From Wansuia hejianensis (GTDB taxonomy: Bacteria; Bacillota; Clostridia; Lachnospirales; Lachnospiraceae), in NCBI RefSeq assembly GCF_014337215.1, contig NZ_CP060635.1:3667501-3731500 (forward strand): DNA of 64,000 bases, in the 5' to 3' direction. Positions 23,690-31,776 of this stretch are shown here, piece by piece (positions within the stretch are counted from its first letter, which is position 1; each line of letters starts with the position of its first letter). The notes under the pieces are model-generated. The model saw only the letters and a list, made by a program, of their open reading frames with translations, made no database searches and was not told the origin of the DNA. The position numbers and the translations under genes are program-made.

Positions 23690-25078
23690 GTGCCAATTAG
23701 TGAGAGCATGGTAAAAGACATCGTACAGGAAGTAATGGCCAAAATGCAGTTAGCCGATGCTCCCAGCGGAAAACTGGGAATCTTCAAAGACATGAATGAA
23801 GCAATTGAAGCTGCAAAGAAGGCACAGAAAGTTGTACGCAACATGTCTCTGGATCAGAGAGAAAAAATCATTTCCGTTATCCGCCGGAAAACCCGCGAGA
23901 ACGCGGAGCTGTTAGCCCGCCTCGCTGTGGATGAGACCGGTATGGGGAATGTGGGGCATAAGATTCTGAAGAATCATCTGGTTGCAGATAAGACTCCGGG
24001 AACCGAAGACTTACATACAACCGCATGGTCAGGTGACCGCGGACTGACACTGATCGAGATGGGGCCGTTTGGCGTGATCGGAGCGATCACTCCCTGCACG
24101 AATCCCCAGGAAACTGTCATCTGCAACACGATCGGTATGCTGGCGGGAGGGAATACAGTGGTATTCAATCCTCATCCCCAGGCGATTAAGACCTCTATTT
24201 TCGCAATCAATATGCTGAACGAGGCTTCGCTGGAAGCCGGCGGTCCGGCGAATATTGCGGTTACCGTAGAGAACCCGACTCTGGATACAAGCGCGATTAT
24301 GATGAAACACAAGGATATCCACCTGATCGCCGCGACCGGAGGCCCGGGAGTTGTTACGGCTGTCCTTTCTTCAGGAAAGCGCGGAATCGGTGCGGGAGCC
24401 GGCAATCCGCCGGCATTGGTTGACGAGACAGCAGATATCCGCAAGGCGGCTGAGGACATCGTGAACGGATGTACTTTTGACAATAACCTTCCCTGCATCG
24501 CGGAGAAAGAGGTTGTTGCAGTCAGCCCGGTCGTAGACGAGCTGATGCACTACATGGTGACAGAGCAGGGCTGCTACCTGGCTTCTCCGGAGGAGCAGGA
24601 CAAGCTGACCGCTGTTGTCATGAAGGGCGGCAAGCTGAACAGAAAATGCGTAGGCCGTGATGCCAAGACGCTTCTCGGAATGATCGGCGTAACAGTTCCT
24701 GACAATATCCGCTGTATTATTTTTGAAGGACCGAAGGAGCATCCGCTGATCACAACAGAGCTGATGATGCCGATCCTGGGTATTGTACGCGCGAAGGATT
24801 TTGACGATGCGGTAGAGCAGGCCGTTTGGCTGGAGCATGGCAACCGCCACTCCGCTCACATTCACTCTAAGAATGTGGACCGCATCACAAAATATGCGAG
24901 AGAAATTGACACAGCAATCCTGGTAAAGAACGGACCTTCCTATTCTGCCCTCGGTTTTGGCGGCGAAGGCTTCTGCACCTTTACGATTGCCAGCAGAACG
25001 GGTGAGGGCCTGACCAGCGCGCAGTCATTTACAAAGAGAAGACGCTGCGTAATGGTTGACAGCCTGTGTATCCGATAG
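23690..25078 (+). CDS. pduP: CoA-acylating propionaldehyde dehydrogenase with N-terminal encapsulation peptide
   Basis: Oxidises propionaldehyde to propionyl-CoA with NAD+ inside the compartment. The aldehyde dehydrogenase fold shows GPFGVIGAITPCTNPQET, IAATGGPGVV and the catalytic Cys in FDNNLPCIAEKE. The N-terminal 20 residues (ISESMVKDIVQEVMAKMQ) form the targeting helix seen in PduP, followed by a Pro/Gly/Ser linker. The start is GTG 23690 with GGGAGG eight bases upstream. Length (462 aa) matches PduP. It lies between the aldolase and a zinc ADH, so all three enzymes of aldehyde handling are coexpressed. Confidence 0.94.
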   Translation: MPISESMVKDIVQEVMAKMQLADAPSGKLGIFKDMNEAIEAAKKAQKVVRNMSLDQREKIISVIRRKTRENAELLARLAVDETGMGNVGHKILKNHLVADKTPGTEDLHTTAWSGDRGLTLIEMGPFGVIGAITPCTNPQETVICNTIGMLAGGNTVVFNPHPQAIKTSIFAINMLNEASLEAGGPANIAVTVENPTLDTSAIMMKHKDIHLIAATGGPGVVTAVLSSGKRGIGAGAGNPPALVDETADIRKAAEDIVNGCTFDNNLPCIAEKEVVAVSPVVDELMHYMVTEQGCYLASPEEQDKLTAVVMKGGKLNRKCVGRDAKTLLGMIGVTVPDNIRCIIFEGPKEHPLITTELMMPILGIVRAKDFDDAVEQAVWLEHGNRHSAHIHSKNVDRITKYAREIDTAILVKNGPSYSALGFGGEGFCTFTIASRTGEGLTSAQSFTKRRRCVMVDSLCIR

Positions 25079-25097
25079 GCAGGAGGTAAACAGAAAA

Positions 25098-26306
25098 ATG
25101 GATATGAATTCAGCAAATATTGAAGAAATTGTAAAACAGGTTCTGGCCGGAATGTCAGGTAACGCATCAGCAGCAGCTTCTGCTCCCGCGGCTTCCGGTT
25201 CCATTCCCAAGACCGCACACGTCGCCATGCTGACCGCACTGGAACACTATGATATCAAAGAATTCCCGATTCCGGAGGTTGGCGATGATGATATTCTCGT
25301 GAAAGTAGAAGGCTGCGGAGTCTGCGGCACTGACGCTCACGAGTTCAAGAGAGATCCCTTCGGACTGATCCCGGTAGCCCTCGGACATGAAGGCACGGGA
25401 GAGATCGTAAAGATGGGAAAGAATGTTAAGAAAGACAGCGCCGGAAAAGATGTGAAGGTCGGTGATAAGGTTGTAACCTGTATGATTTTCAGAGATGATC
25501 CGGACATCACAATGTTCGATATGAACAAACAGAATGTTGGCGCCGCGGATGTATACGGGCTGCTTCCTGATGATGACGTTCATCTGAACGGATGGTTCTC
25601 TGATTACATTTTCATCCGCAAAGGCTCCACGTTCTTCAATGTAAGCGATCTGGATCTGAAATCCAGAATCCTGATTGAGCCCTGTGCAGTGCTGATCCAC
25701 GCAGTAGAGCGTGCCAAAACCACAGGAATCCTCCGGTTCAACAGCCGCGTAGTAGTACAGGGCTGCGGACCGATCGGACTGATCTGCATAGCGGTTCTCC
25801 GGACCATGGGCATTGAAAATATTGTAGCGGTTGACGGAAATGCACAGCGCCTGGAATTTGCTAAGAAGATGGGCGCAGATAAATCCGTGAACTTCATGGA
25901 GCACAAAGGAATCGACGCTCTTGCAGCGGCTGTAAAAGACACCTTTGACGGACATCTGGCAGATTTTGCGTTCCAGTGCACCGGTTCTCCGGTTGCACAT
26001 GCCAACATCTATCATTTCATCCGCAATGGCGGCGGCCTGTGCGAGCTGGGCTTCTTCATCAACGGTGGAGATGCGACCATCAATCCGCACTTTGACCTCT
26101 GCTCCAAAGAGATCAATCTGGTAGGAAGCTGGGTATACACTCTGAGAGATTATGCGACTACCTTTGATTTCCTGAAGCGGGCGAAAGCAATTGGACTTCC
26201 TATGGATGAGCTGATCACTCATACTTATCCGCTGGAAGAAATCAATGAAGCACATCAGACCAACCTGGCACAGAAGGGTCTGAAGATTGCGATCATCAAT
26301 AAATAA
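25098..26306 (+). CDS. Zinc alcohol dehydrogenase with N-terminal encapsulation peptide
   Basis: A medium-chain dehydrogenase. Catalytic zinc motifs are GCGVCGTDAHEF and LGHEGTGEIV, and the NAD-binding glycine motif is VVQGCGPIGLICIAVL. The N-terminal segment (NSANIEEIVKQVLAGM) plus an Ala/Ser/Pro linker is a shell-targeting extension absent from normal ADHs, bringing the length to 402. Likely roles are lactaldehyde reduction to 1,2-propanediol, propionaldehyde reduction to propanol, or both, regenerating NAD+. The structural zinc cysteine set is incomplete (only CMIF region seen), which is unusual. ATG 25098 follows AGGAGG. Confidence 0.85.
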   Translation: MDMNSANIEEIVKQVLAGMSGNASAAASAPAASGSIPKTAHVAMLTALEHYDIKEFPIPEVGDDDILVKVEGCGVCGTDAHEFKRDPFGLIPVALGHEGTGEIVKMGKNVKKDSAGKDVKVGDKVVTCMIFRDDPDITMFDMNKQNVGAADVYGLLPDDDVHLNGWFSDYIFIRKGSTFFNVSDLDLKSRILIEPCAVLIHAVERAKTTGILRFNSRVVVQGCGPIGLICIAVLRTMGIENIVAVDGNAQRLEFAKKMGADKSVNFMEHKGIDALAAAVKDTFDGHLADFAFQCTGSPVAHANIYHFIRNGGGLCELGFFINGGDATINPHFDLCSKEINLVGSWVYTLRDYATTFDFLKRAKAIGLPMDELITHTYPLEEINEAHQTNLAQKGLKIAIINK

Positions 26307-26334
26307 ATGCTGATTCGGTAAGGAGCGAGAGATA

Positions 26335-26652
26335 ATGGCACAAGCCGTAGGAATTCTGGAGGTTTTCGGCCTGACAGCAGCTTTTGTAGCCGCAGACGCG
26401 GGCTGTAAAGCGGCAAATGTTACGCTGGAAGTCTTCGATAAAAACAAACCTGCACATGCAGATGAGCTGCCGGTACCGCTGCTGGTTACCATCAAATACC
26501 GCGGAAGCGTGGCAGACGTTACGGCTGCGGTCGAAGCCGGTATCGAAGCGGCAAATACAATCAGCGGCGTGGTAACCTATTATGTGATTCCGAACCCGGA
26601 TGATCCCGGTGTGGAAAAAATGCTGAAGATCAGCGCACTGGATAAATTTTAG
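26335..26652 (+). CDS. BMC-domain hexameric shell protein
   Basis: Single BMC domain (105 aa) beginning AVGILEVFGLTAAFVAADAG, with a family beta strand VTIKYRGSVADVTAAVEAGIE. It differs from the PduA-like neighbours by an insertion (EVFDKNKPAHADELPVP) and a C-terminal extension, so it is a divergent paralogue, perhaps a minor shell facet or edge protein. It precedes the main shell gene by 30 bases, with a GGAG-type site before each. Confidence 0.9.
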   Translation: MAQAVGILEVFGLTAAFVAADAGCKAANVTLEVFDKNKPAHADELPVPLLVTIKYRGSVADVTAAVEAGIEAANTISGVVTYYVIPNPDDPGVEKMLKISALDKF

Positions 26653-26682
26653 TATATCTATTTTATTAGGAGGAAAATTAAA

Positions 26683-26964
26683 ATGGCACAGGAAGCATTA
26701 GGAATGGTAGAAACAAGAGGTCTGACTGCAGCAATCGAGGCGGCAGATGCTATGACCAAGGCAGCAGAGGTATCTCTGATCGGCACTGAGAAGATCGGTT
26801 CCGGACTGGTAACTGTAATGGTACGCGGCGATGTAGGTGCAGTGAAAGCGGCAGTAGAGAGCGGAAGCGCTGCAGCCTCCAGACTGGGCGAGCTGGTAGC
26901 GACTCATGTAATCCCGAGACCTCACAATGATGTTGAGAAGATTCTGCCCCACAATTTAGATTAA
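26683..26964 (+). CDS. pduA: Major hexameric shell protein, PduA/PduJ type
   Basis: A canonical 93-residue BMC-H protein: EALGMVETRGLTAAIEAADA, the pore-side segment KIGSGLVTVMVRGDVGAVKA, and the C-terminal VATHVIPRPHNDVEKILP. The strong AGGAGGAAAATTAAA site gives high expected expression, as fits the most abundant shell component. The short form of the gene at 27571 is nearly identical over its whole length, so the two arose by a recent duplication. Confidence 0.94.
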   Translation: MAQEALGMVETRGLTAAIEAADAMTKAAEVSLIGTEKIGSGLVTVMVRGDVGAVKAAVESGSAAASRLGELVATHVIPRPHNDVEKILPHNLD

Positions 26965-26983
26965 TCAGAGGAGCTAATGATCC

Positions 26984-27295
26984 ATGGGAAACGCGTATGG
27001 CTTTGTTGAAATTACAGGTGTAGTAGCTGCAATGGATGCCGTGGATATCATGGGAAAAGCAGCAGACGTCCATCTGGCGTCCTGGGAGAGGAAGCTGGGC
27101 GGGAGACTTGTGACCCTGATTATTGAGGGGGATGTATCTTCCGTAAAGACGGCTGTGGATGCGGCAGTGGCCAGGGCAATTAAAAAACCTGTATGTCATG
27201 CGGTCATTGCAAATCCTCATGAGGAAATAGTTAAAATGGTTCAATTAAGCGCGAGCAGATGGAGAACAGTGGGGGATTACGCATGGCGGAAATAA
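26984..27295 (+). CDS. BMC-domain hexameric shell protein
   Basis: A BMC-H domain of 103 residues starting AYGFVEITGVVAAMDAVDIMG and containing LVTLIIEGDVSSVKTAVDAA, followed by CHAVIANPHEEIVKMV and a short basic/aromatic tail. The sequence is divergent from PduA and resembles PduK/PduT-type single domains without the Fe-S extension. It follows pduA after 19 bases, and its 3' end overlaps the beginning of the extended shell gene by 13 bases, so translation of the two is probably coupled. Confidence 0.88.
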   Translation: MGNAYGFVEITGVVAAMDAVDIMGKAADVHLASWERKLGGRLVTLIIEGDVSSVKTAVDAAVARAIKKPVCHAVIANPHEEIVKMVQLSASRWRTVGDYAWRK

Positions 27296-27849
27296 AAAAG
27301 ACCAAAGTCGGTAATACCGGAAAAAATGAAGAAATCAAAGAACCTGCAAAGGCATCTGCAATAGAACCTGCAGAAAAACCTGCGGAAACTGTAAAAGCAG
27401 CAGTAAAAGTTCAGGAAGAGGCTCCGGCAGCGCCGGCGGCTCAGATGGAACCGGAAGCTGCCGGGAAGAATGCAGGAACGGCAGAAAAAGCAGCAAAAAC
27501 AAGTCCGGCCAGAACAGCCGAGAAGACGGCTGAGGCTGAAAAGACAACCACTCATAAGGAGGAAAGAAGAATGACACAGGAAGCATTAGGAATGGTAGAA
27601 ACCAGAGGTTTAGTAGCAGCGATTGAAGCGGCAGATGCTATGTGCAAGGCTGCCAATGTAGTGCTGATCGGCACCGAGAAGATCGGTTCCGGACTGGTAA
27701 CAGTTATGGTACGCGGCGATGTGGGCGCGGTTAAATCTTCCGTTGAAGCAGGCGCCAACAACGCATCCAGACTGGGTGAGCTGGTAGCAACTCATGTAAT
27801 TCCGAGACCGCACTCTGATGTAGAAATGATTCTTCCGAAGCTGAAATAA
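27283..27849 (+). CDS. BMC-H shell protein with 96-residue A/K/E-rich N-terminal extension; internal start gives short form
   Basis: From ATG 27283 (GGGGG seven bases upstream) the product is 188 residues. The first 96 are low-complexity and rich in Ala, Lys, Glu and Pro, predicted to be disordered or helical, and the last 92 are a PduA-like BMC domain (EALGMVETRGLVAAIEAADA, GLVTVMVRGDVGAVKS, ATHVIPRPHSDVE). A strong internal site AAGGAGG lies eight bases before ATG 27571, in frame, so the bare shell protein can be made separately. The Shine-Dalgarno itself encodes Lys-Glu-Glu-Arg-Arg. Two in-frame products recall PduB and PduB'. The extension might bind cargo, the cytoplasmic side or assembly factors; this is untested. 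Confidence 0.82.
   Translation: MAEIKKTKVGNTGKNEEIKEPAKASAIEPAEKPAETVKAAVKVQEEAPAAPAAQMEPEAAGKNAGTAEKAAKTSPARTAEKTAEAEKTTTHKEERRMTQEALGMVETRGLVAAIEAADAMCKAANVVLIGTEKIGSGLVTVMVRGDVGAVKSSVEAGANNASRLGELVATHVIPRPHSDVEMILPKLK
27556..27573 (+). promoter_or_regulatory. Internal ribosome binding site for short shell protein
   Basis: AAGGAGG (27556-27562), an eight-base spacer and ATG 27571 start a 92-residue PduA-like protein inside the longer open frame. Its strength equals or exceeds the site of the long form, so the short product should dominate. Confidence 0.75.
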
Positions 27850-27850
27850 T

Positions 27851-27913
27851 AACCGGATTTGATACCGGGCAAAAGCCTGCATGACCTCCGGTCCTGCAGG
27901 CTGCTGTCCGGTT
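27851..27913 (+). other. Intercistronic stem-loop between shell gene and pduL
   Basis: Outer arms AACCGGA/TCCGGTT and inner arms AGCCTGCA/TGCAGGCT form a branched hairpin without a U tract. It may stabilise or process the upstream shell mRNA. Confidence 0.5.
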
Positions 27914-27945
27914 AATTAATTATTTCTGCAGAAAGAGGTGTCGAT

Positions 27946-28590
27946 TTGGATACAAATAATATTGAACTGATTACCAAACTGGTAGTCGAAGCGATCAATA
28001 AGAGTGAGACTTCCAAACATGGGTTTCTCGTTCCGGTCGGCGTATCTGCAAGGCACGTCCATCTGACACAGGAGCATGTGGAAGTGCTGTTCGGACCAGG
28101 CTATCAGCTGACGAAGAAGAAAGACCTGATGGGAGGCCAGTTTGCTTCTAATGAGCAGGTGACTCTGGTGGGACTGAAGCTGCGCGCGATTGAGAATGTC
28201 CGCATTTTAGGGCCGGTCAGAAAAGCTTCTCAGGTAGAAGTATCTGCAACAGATGCCCTGAAGCTGGGAATCAAAGCCCCGGTCCGTGAATCGGGAGATA
28301 TTGCGGGAAGCGCCCCGATTGCGCTGGTAGGTCCTAAAGGTGCGCTTTATCTGAAAGAAGGATGTATTATAGCAATGCGCCATATACACATGTCTCCTCA
28401 GGATGCGATGGCTGCAGGAGTGAATAACGGAGATGTGGTTTCTGTAAAGGCGGACAACGAGCGGGGGACTGTGTTTAATCACGTAAAGATCCGCGTGGAC
28501 GACAGCTTTACGCTGGAGATGCATATCGATACGGATGAAGCGAATGCGGCTAAGATAGCACAGGGCGACACGGTAACGATTTTGAAATGA
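27946..28590 (+). CDS. pduL: Phosphate propanoyltransferase with N-terminal encapsulation peptide
   Basis: Converts propionyl-CoA and phosphate to propionyl-phosphate, recycling CoA within the compartment. Zn-binding motifs of PduL are clear: VGVSARHVHLTQEHVEVLFG in the first domain and CIIAMRHIHMSPQDAMAAGV in the second. The N-terminal DTNNIELITKLVVEAINKS is a targeting helix typical of compartment-linked PduL. Length is 214 residues. The start is TTG 27946 with AGAGGTG five bases upstream. The next gene, pduN, follows. Confidence 0.94.
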   Translation: MDTNNIELITKLVVEAINKSETSKHGFLVPVGVSARHVHLTQEHVEVLFGPGYQLTKKKDLMGGQFASNEQVTLVGLKLRAIENVRILGPVRKASQVEVSATDALKLGIKAPVRESGDIAGSAPIALVGPKGALYLKEGCIIAMRHIHMSPQDAMAAGVNNGDVVSVKADNERGTVFNHVKIRVDDSFTLEMHIDTDEANAAKIAQGDTVTILK

Positions 28591-28673
28591 TAATTGTCAG
28601 AAGGAGGAAGGCGCTGCCGGGATGGATATGTCTGGGCAGCCGTTCCGCCTGTATGACTGATATGGAGGAGAAT

Positions 28674-28961
28674 ATGATAGCAGGAAAGGTTGTAGGAAGC
28701 CTGGTTTCTACGAGAAAAAGCGAGAAGTTAATCGGTAACAAGTTTATGATTGTAGAGCCCTTGCGTCATATGCAGGCGGATACACGCCAGATTATTGCCA
28801 TTGATAATATCGGCGCAGGCATCGGAGAATATGTGATTGTCGCCCAGGGCAGCGCTGCCCGGATCGGCTGTGACATGGAGGAGGCGCCGGTGGATGCGGC
28901 TATCGTCGGAATTATAGATGACGGCGGCATTCTGGAAAAAGATGATGCGGGAATGGAGTAA
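28674..28961 (+). CDS. pduN: Pentameric vertex shell protein
   Basis: BMC-P (EutN/CcmL family) protein of 95 residues that closes the twelve vertices of the shell. MIAGKVVGSLVSTRKSEKLIG, the segment DTRQIIAIDNIGAGIGEYVIVAQGSAAR and PVDAAIVGIID are standard. GGAGGAG close to ATG 28674 supports this start; an upstream in-frame ATG lacks family sequence. It is the only pentamer gene seen and precedes pduS by four bases. Confidence 0.94.
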   Translation: MIAGKVVGSLVSTRKSEKLIGNKFMIVEPLRHMQADTRQIIAIDNIGAGIGEYVIVAQGSAARIGCDMEEAPVDAAIVGIIDDGGILEKDDAGME

Positions 28962-28965
28962 AGGC

Positions 28966-30291
28966 ATGGATATCAAAGAGTTGCAGAAAATTGTGCAGGA
29001 GAGTGGTGTAGTCGGTGCCGGCGGCGCCGGATTCCCGACTTATGTAAAAATTGACGAGCGTGCCAACACTATTCTGTTAAACTGTGCGGAGTGTGAACCT
29101 CTGTTGAAGCTTCACAGGCAGCTGATGGAGAAGCATGCCTATGAGATCATGAAAACCTTTCATATGGTCGCGGAGACCGTAGGTGCAAAGGAAGCGATTA
29201 TTGGAATTAAACGCTCATATACGAAAGCAGTCAAAGCTCTGGAGCAGTACATCGGGGAATTTCCCGAGATGCGTATAGCACTGCTGCAGGAAGTATATCC
29301 GATGGGCGATGAAGTGGTATTGATCTACGAGGCAACCGGAAGGGTTGTGAGACCGGGAGGGCTTCCCATAGAGGAGGGTGTCGCGGTATTCAATGTAGAG
29401 ACCATGTATAATATATACAATGCTGTAGAGAATCAGAAGCCGGTGACCAGCAAGCTGGTATCAGTAGTTGCTGAAGTGGAGAAGCCGGTAACGGTGAGGG
29501 TGCCTCTGGGCTGTACCATTGAAGATGTGGTGAACCTGGCCGGCGGCACGACGGTAAAAGATCCTGTCTATTTTGTGGGCGGGCCCATGATGGGATTTAT
29601 CGGAAGCGGCTCTCAGCAGATTACAAAGACGACAAATGCAGTATTGGTCCTGCCAAAGGATCACAATATTGTGATGAAGAAGCAGAGAAAAGCTTCGATA
29701 GATTTGAAACGGGCGGCGTCTATCTGCTGCCAGTGTGAGACTTGTACGGATCTGTGCCCGCGCCATGCGCTGGGGCATCCGATTACGCCCCACCTGTTCA
29801 TGCGTTCTGCATCCAATAAGGATTTCCAGGATCTGAACCCGTTTTTACATACGATGTTCTGTTCCTCCTGCGGAGTGTGTGAGATGTACGCATGTCCCCA
29901 GGATCTGGCTCCCCGCTCCCTGATGGCGGATTATAAAGGGGGACTGAGGAAAAATGGCATCAAGCCGCCTCAGGCGGAGGCCAAACCGGTTGAAGCGGCC
30001 AGGGAATACCGGAAGGTTCCGGAGGAGCGCCTGATGGCGCGGCTGGGTCTGACGAAATATGATAAAGATGCCCCTCTCGACGATCAGGTAGTGAAGATGA
30101 AAGCTGTGAAAGTGCTGTTAAGTCAGCATATCGGCGCGCCGGCAGTACCTGTTGTGAAGGCGGGCGATACTGTGGCAGAGGGGCAGCTGATTGCGCAGCC
30201 TGCCAAAGGCCTGAGCGTCGGCATACATGCCTCGATCTCCGGACGGGTCAATGAAGTCACCGATAAGTACATCGGAATCGTGTGCAAGTAG
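28966..30291 (+). CDS. pduS: Cobalamin reductase / RnfC-like flavo-iron-sulfur protein
   Basis: PduS reduces cob(III)alamin and cob(II)alamin before adenosylation. The N-terminal flavin/NADH region begins VVGAGGAGFPTYVKI, a soluble-ligand-binding segment follows, and two ferredoxin-like [4Fe-4S] motifs are visible: CCQCETCTDLCPRHALG and CSSCGVCEMYACP. Length of 441 residues matches PduS. ATG 28966 lies after GGAGTAAAGG. It is followed by pduT, the shell protein with an iron-sulfur pore, suggesting electrons pass through the shell from PduT to PduS. Confidence 0.92.
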   Translation: MDIKELQKIVQESGVVGAGGAGFPTYVKIDERANTILLNCAECEPLLKLHRQLMEKHAYEIMKTFHMVAETVGAKEAIIGIKRSYTKAVKALEQYIGEFPEMRIALLQEVYPMGDEVVLIYEATGRVVRPGGLPIEEGVAVFNVETMYNIYNAVENQKPVTSKLVSVVAEVEKPVTVRVPLGCTIEDVVNLAGGTTVKDPVYFVGGPMMGFIGSGSQQITKTTNAVLVLPKDHNIVMKKQRKASIDLKRAASICCQCETCTDLCPRHALGHPITPHLFMRSASNKDFQDLNPFLHTMFCSSCGVCEMYACPQDLAPRSLMADYKGGLRKNGIKPPQAEAKPVEAAREYRKVPEERLMARLGLTKYDKDAPLDDQVVKMKAVKVLLSQHIGAPAVPVVKAGDTVAEGQLIAQPAKGLSVGIHASISGRVNEVTDKYIGIVCK

Positions 30292-30308
30292 AAAGGACGT
30301 GTACTGTT

Positions 30309-30857
30309 ATGAGTAAAGCAATCGGAATGATTGAATTTAAAACTGTGGCGACTGGCATTACAGCAGCGGACACCATGGTAAAAACTTCGGAAGTTGAAAT
30401 AGTAGAGGCACAGACAGTCTGTCCTGGAAAATATATTGCCATAATATCAGGAGACCTGAGCGCGGTAAAGGCGGCGGTCGAGGCTGCCAGCACAAAATAC
30501 GAGCATCAGTTGATCGATAATTTTGTACTGGGCAATCCCCATGAGTCCATTTTTCCGGCAATCTACGGTTCGACCCAGGTAGAGGCTGTGAGTGCGCTGG
30601 GTATTCTGGAGACGTATGATGCCGCAGCTATTATCGAGGCGGCAGATATCGCCGCCAAAACTGCGATTGTAGATCTGATAGAGCTGCGTATCGCAAAGGG
30701 CATGTGCGGCAAATCCTATATGCTGTTAACCGGAGAGGTTTCTGCTGTGGAAGCTGCCATTGAGAAGGCGAAGAATCTGACAGGACGGAAAGGAATGTTC
30801 CTGGATTCTTCCGTAATTGCCCATCCGGACGATAAAATGATACGCGCAATTTTGTAA
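30309..30857 (+). CDS. pduT: Tandem-BMC trimeric shell protein with Fe-S pore
   Basis: Two BMC domains in one chain (182 aa): residues 3-90 starting AIGMIEFKTVATGITAADT, and 95-182 starting ALGILETYDAAAIIEAADIA. Cys38 in EAQTVCPGK corresponds to the residue that binds a [4Fe-4S] cluster at the threefold pore of Salmonella PduT. It is the only tandem-BMC protein in the locus; no PduB-type trimer was found. It follows pduS by 17 bases and the two probably function as an electron path across the shell. Confidence 0.93.
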   Translation: MSKAIGMIEFKTVATGITAADTMVKTSEVEIVEAQTVCPGKYIAIISGDLSAVKAAVEAASTKYEHQLIDNFVLGNPHESIFPAIYGSTQVEAVSALGILETYDAAAIIEAADIAAKTAIVDLIELRIAKGMCGKSYMLLTGEVSAVEAAIEKAKNLTGRKGMFLDSSVIAHPDDKMIRAIL

Positions 30858-30891
30858 ATACTTATTGAACATTCAGCAGGGAGGTTGTCGA

Positions 30892-31677
30892 ATGCTGGCA
30901 CTGGAACGGCGTAATTTAATATTAGAGAAGCTTCAGGATGAGAAAAGAGTCGTTGTGAGTGAGTTGAGCCAGCTCTACAGTGTATCCGAAGAGACAATCC
31001 GAAGAGATCTTGAGAAACTGGAACAGGACGGTTTTGCCACGAAAAGCTATGGCGGAGCTGTTTTGAATGAAAATGTGGGTATTGATATGCCCCTGAATAT
31101 CAGGAGCAAAAAGAATGTGGCCGCAAAACAGAAAATGGCGGAGATTGCCGCTTCACTGATTCACGACGGCGATCATATCATGCTGGACGCCAGTTCAACG
31201 GATCTGTTCATCGCGAAAGCGATTAAAAATAAGCAAAGGCTGACTGTAATCACGAATTCTATAGAGATAGTATTAGAGCTTTCGGAAGTGCCGGGTTTTA
31301 ACATTATTTCTACGGGGGGAAGCCTGAAGGAAGGATACCTGGCGCTGTTGGGACCCCAGACGGAAGAAGCGATCAGTTCCTACTATGCGGATAAAGCATT
31401 TGTTTCCTGCAAGGGCCTGAATTATGAGCATGGTATTATGGACTCGCTGGAATTGTTCACATCCGTGAAAAAGGTAATCATGGCGTCGGCGGCTAAATGT
31501 TATCTGATTATAGACAGCACGAAATTTGACAAGACCGCATTTACCAGGGCCGGAAATATCGACCAGATAGCCGCGGTCATTACAGATATGAAGCCGGATG
31601 AAAGATGGCTGGAGCTTTTTAAAAAGAAAGGCATCGAGTGCCATTATCCGAAGGCGTGTCCGCAGAACACAGTGTGA
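30892..31677 (+). CDS. DeoR-family sugar-phosphate-responsive repressor
   Basis: The N-terminal helix-turn-helix reads ALERRNLILEKLQDEKRVVV and SVSEETIRRDLEKLEQ, the DeoR signature. The C-terminal sugar-phosphate (ribose-5-phosphate isomerase-like) domain has the LDASSTDLFIAKAI and VITNSIEIVLEL segments and DSTKFDKTAF near the end. Length is 261 residues. GGGAGG seven bases before ATG 30892 decides the start. Being embedded between pduT and pduQ, it likely represses the shell operon by binding CAACAAAAAACAA sites near 21707 and 22749, with fuculose- or rhamnulose-phosphate, or dihydroxyacetone phosphate, as inducer. This is inference from position. Confidence 0.87.
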   Translation: MLALERRNLILEKLQDEKRVVVSELSQLYSVSEETIRRDLEKLEQDGFATKSYGGAVLNENVGIDMPLNIRSKKNVAAKQKMAEIAASLIHDGDHIMLDASSTDLFIAKAIKNKQRLTVITNSIEIVLELSEVPGFNIISTGGSLKEGYLALLGPQTEEAISSYYADKAFVSCKGLNYEHGIMDSLELFTSVKKVIMASAAKCYLIIDSTKFDKTAFTRAGNIDQIAAVITDMKPDERWLELFKKKGIECHYPKACPQNTV

Positions 31678-31776
31678 GGCATGCCCGGCGGGGATACTCT
31701 GCGAATATGCTTTTGCAACAGTGATAGCGGAAAAAGGGACTGTTTGTTACATGTTTTGCAGGAGATGAGGTCATAT

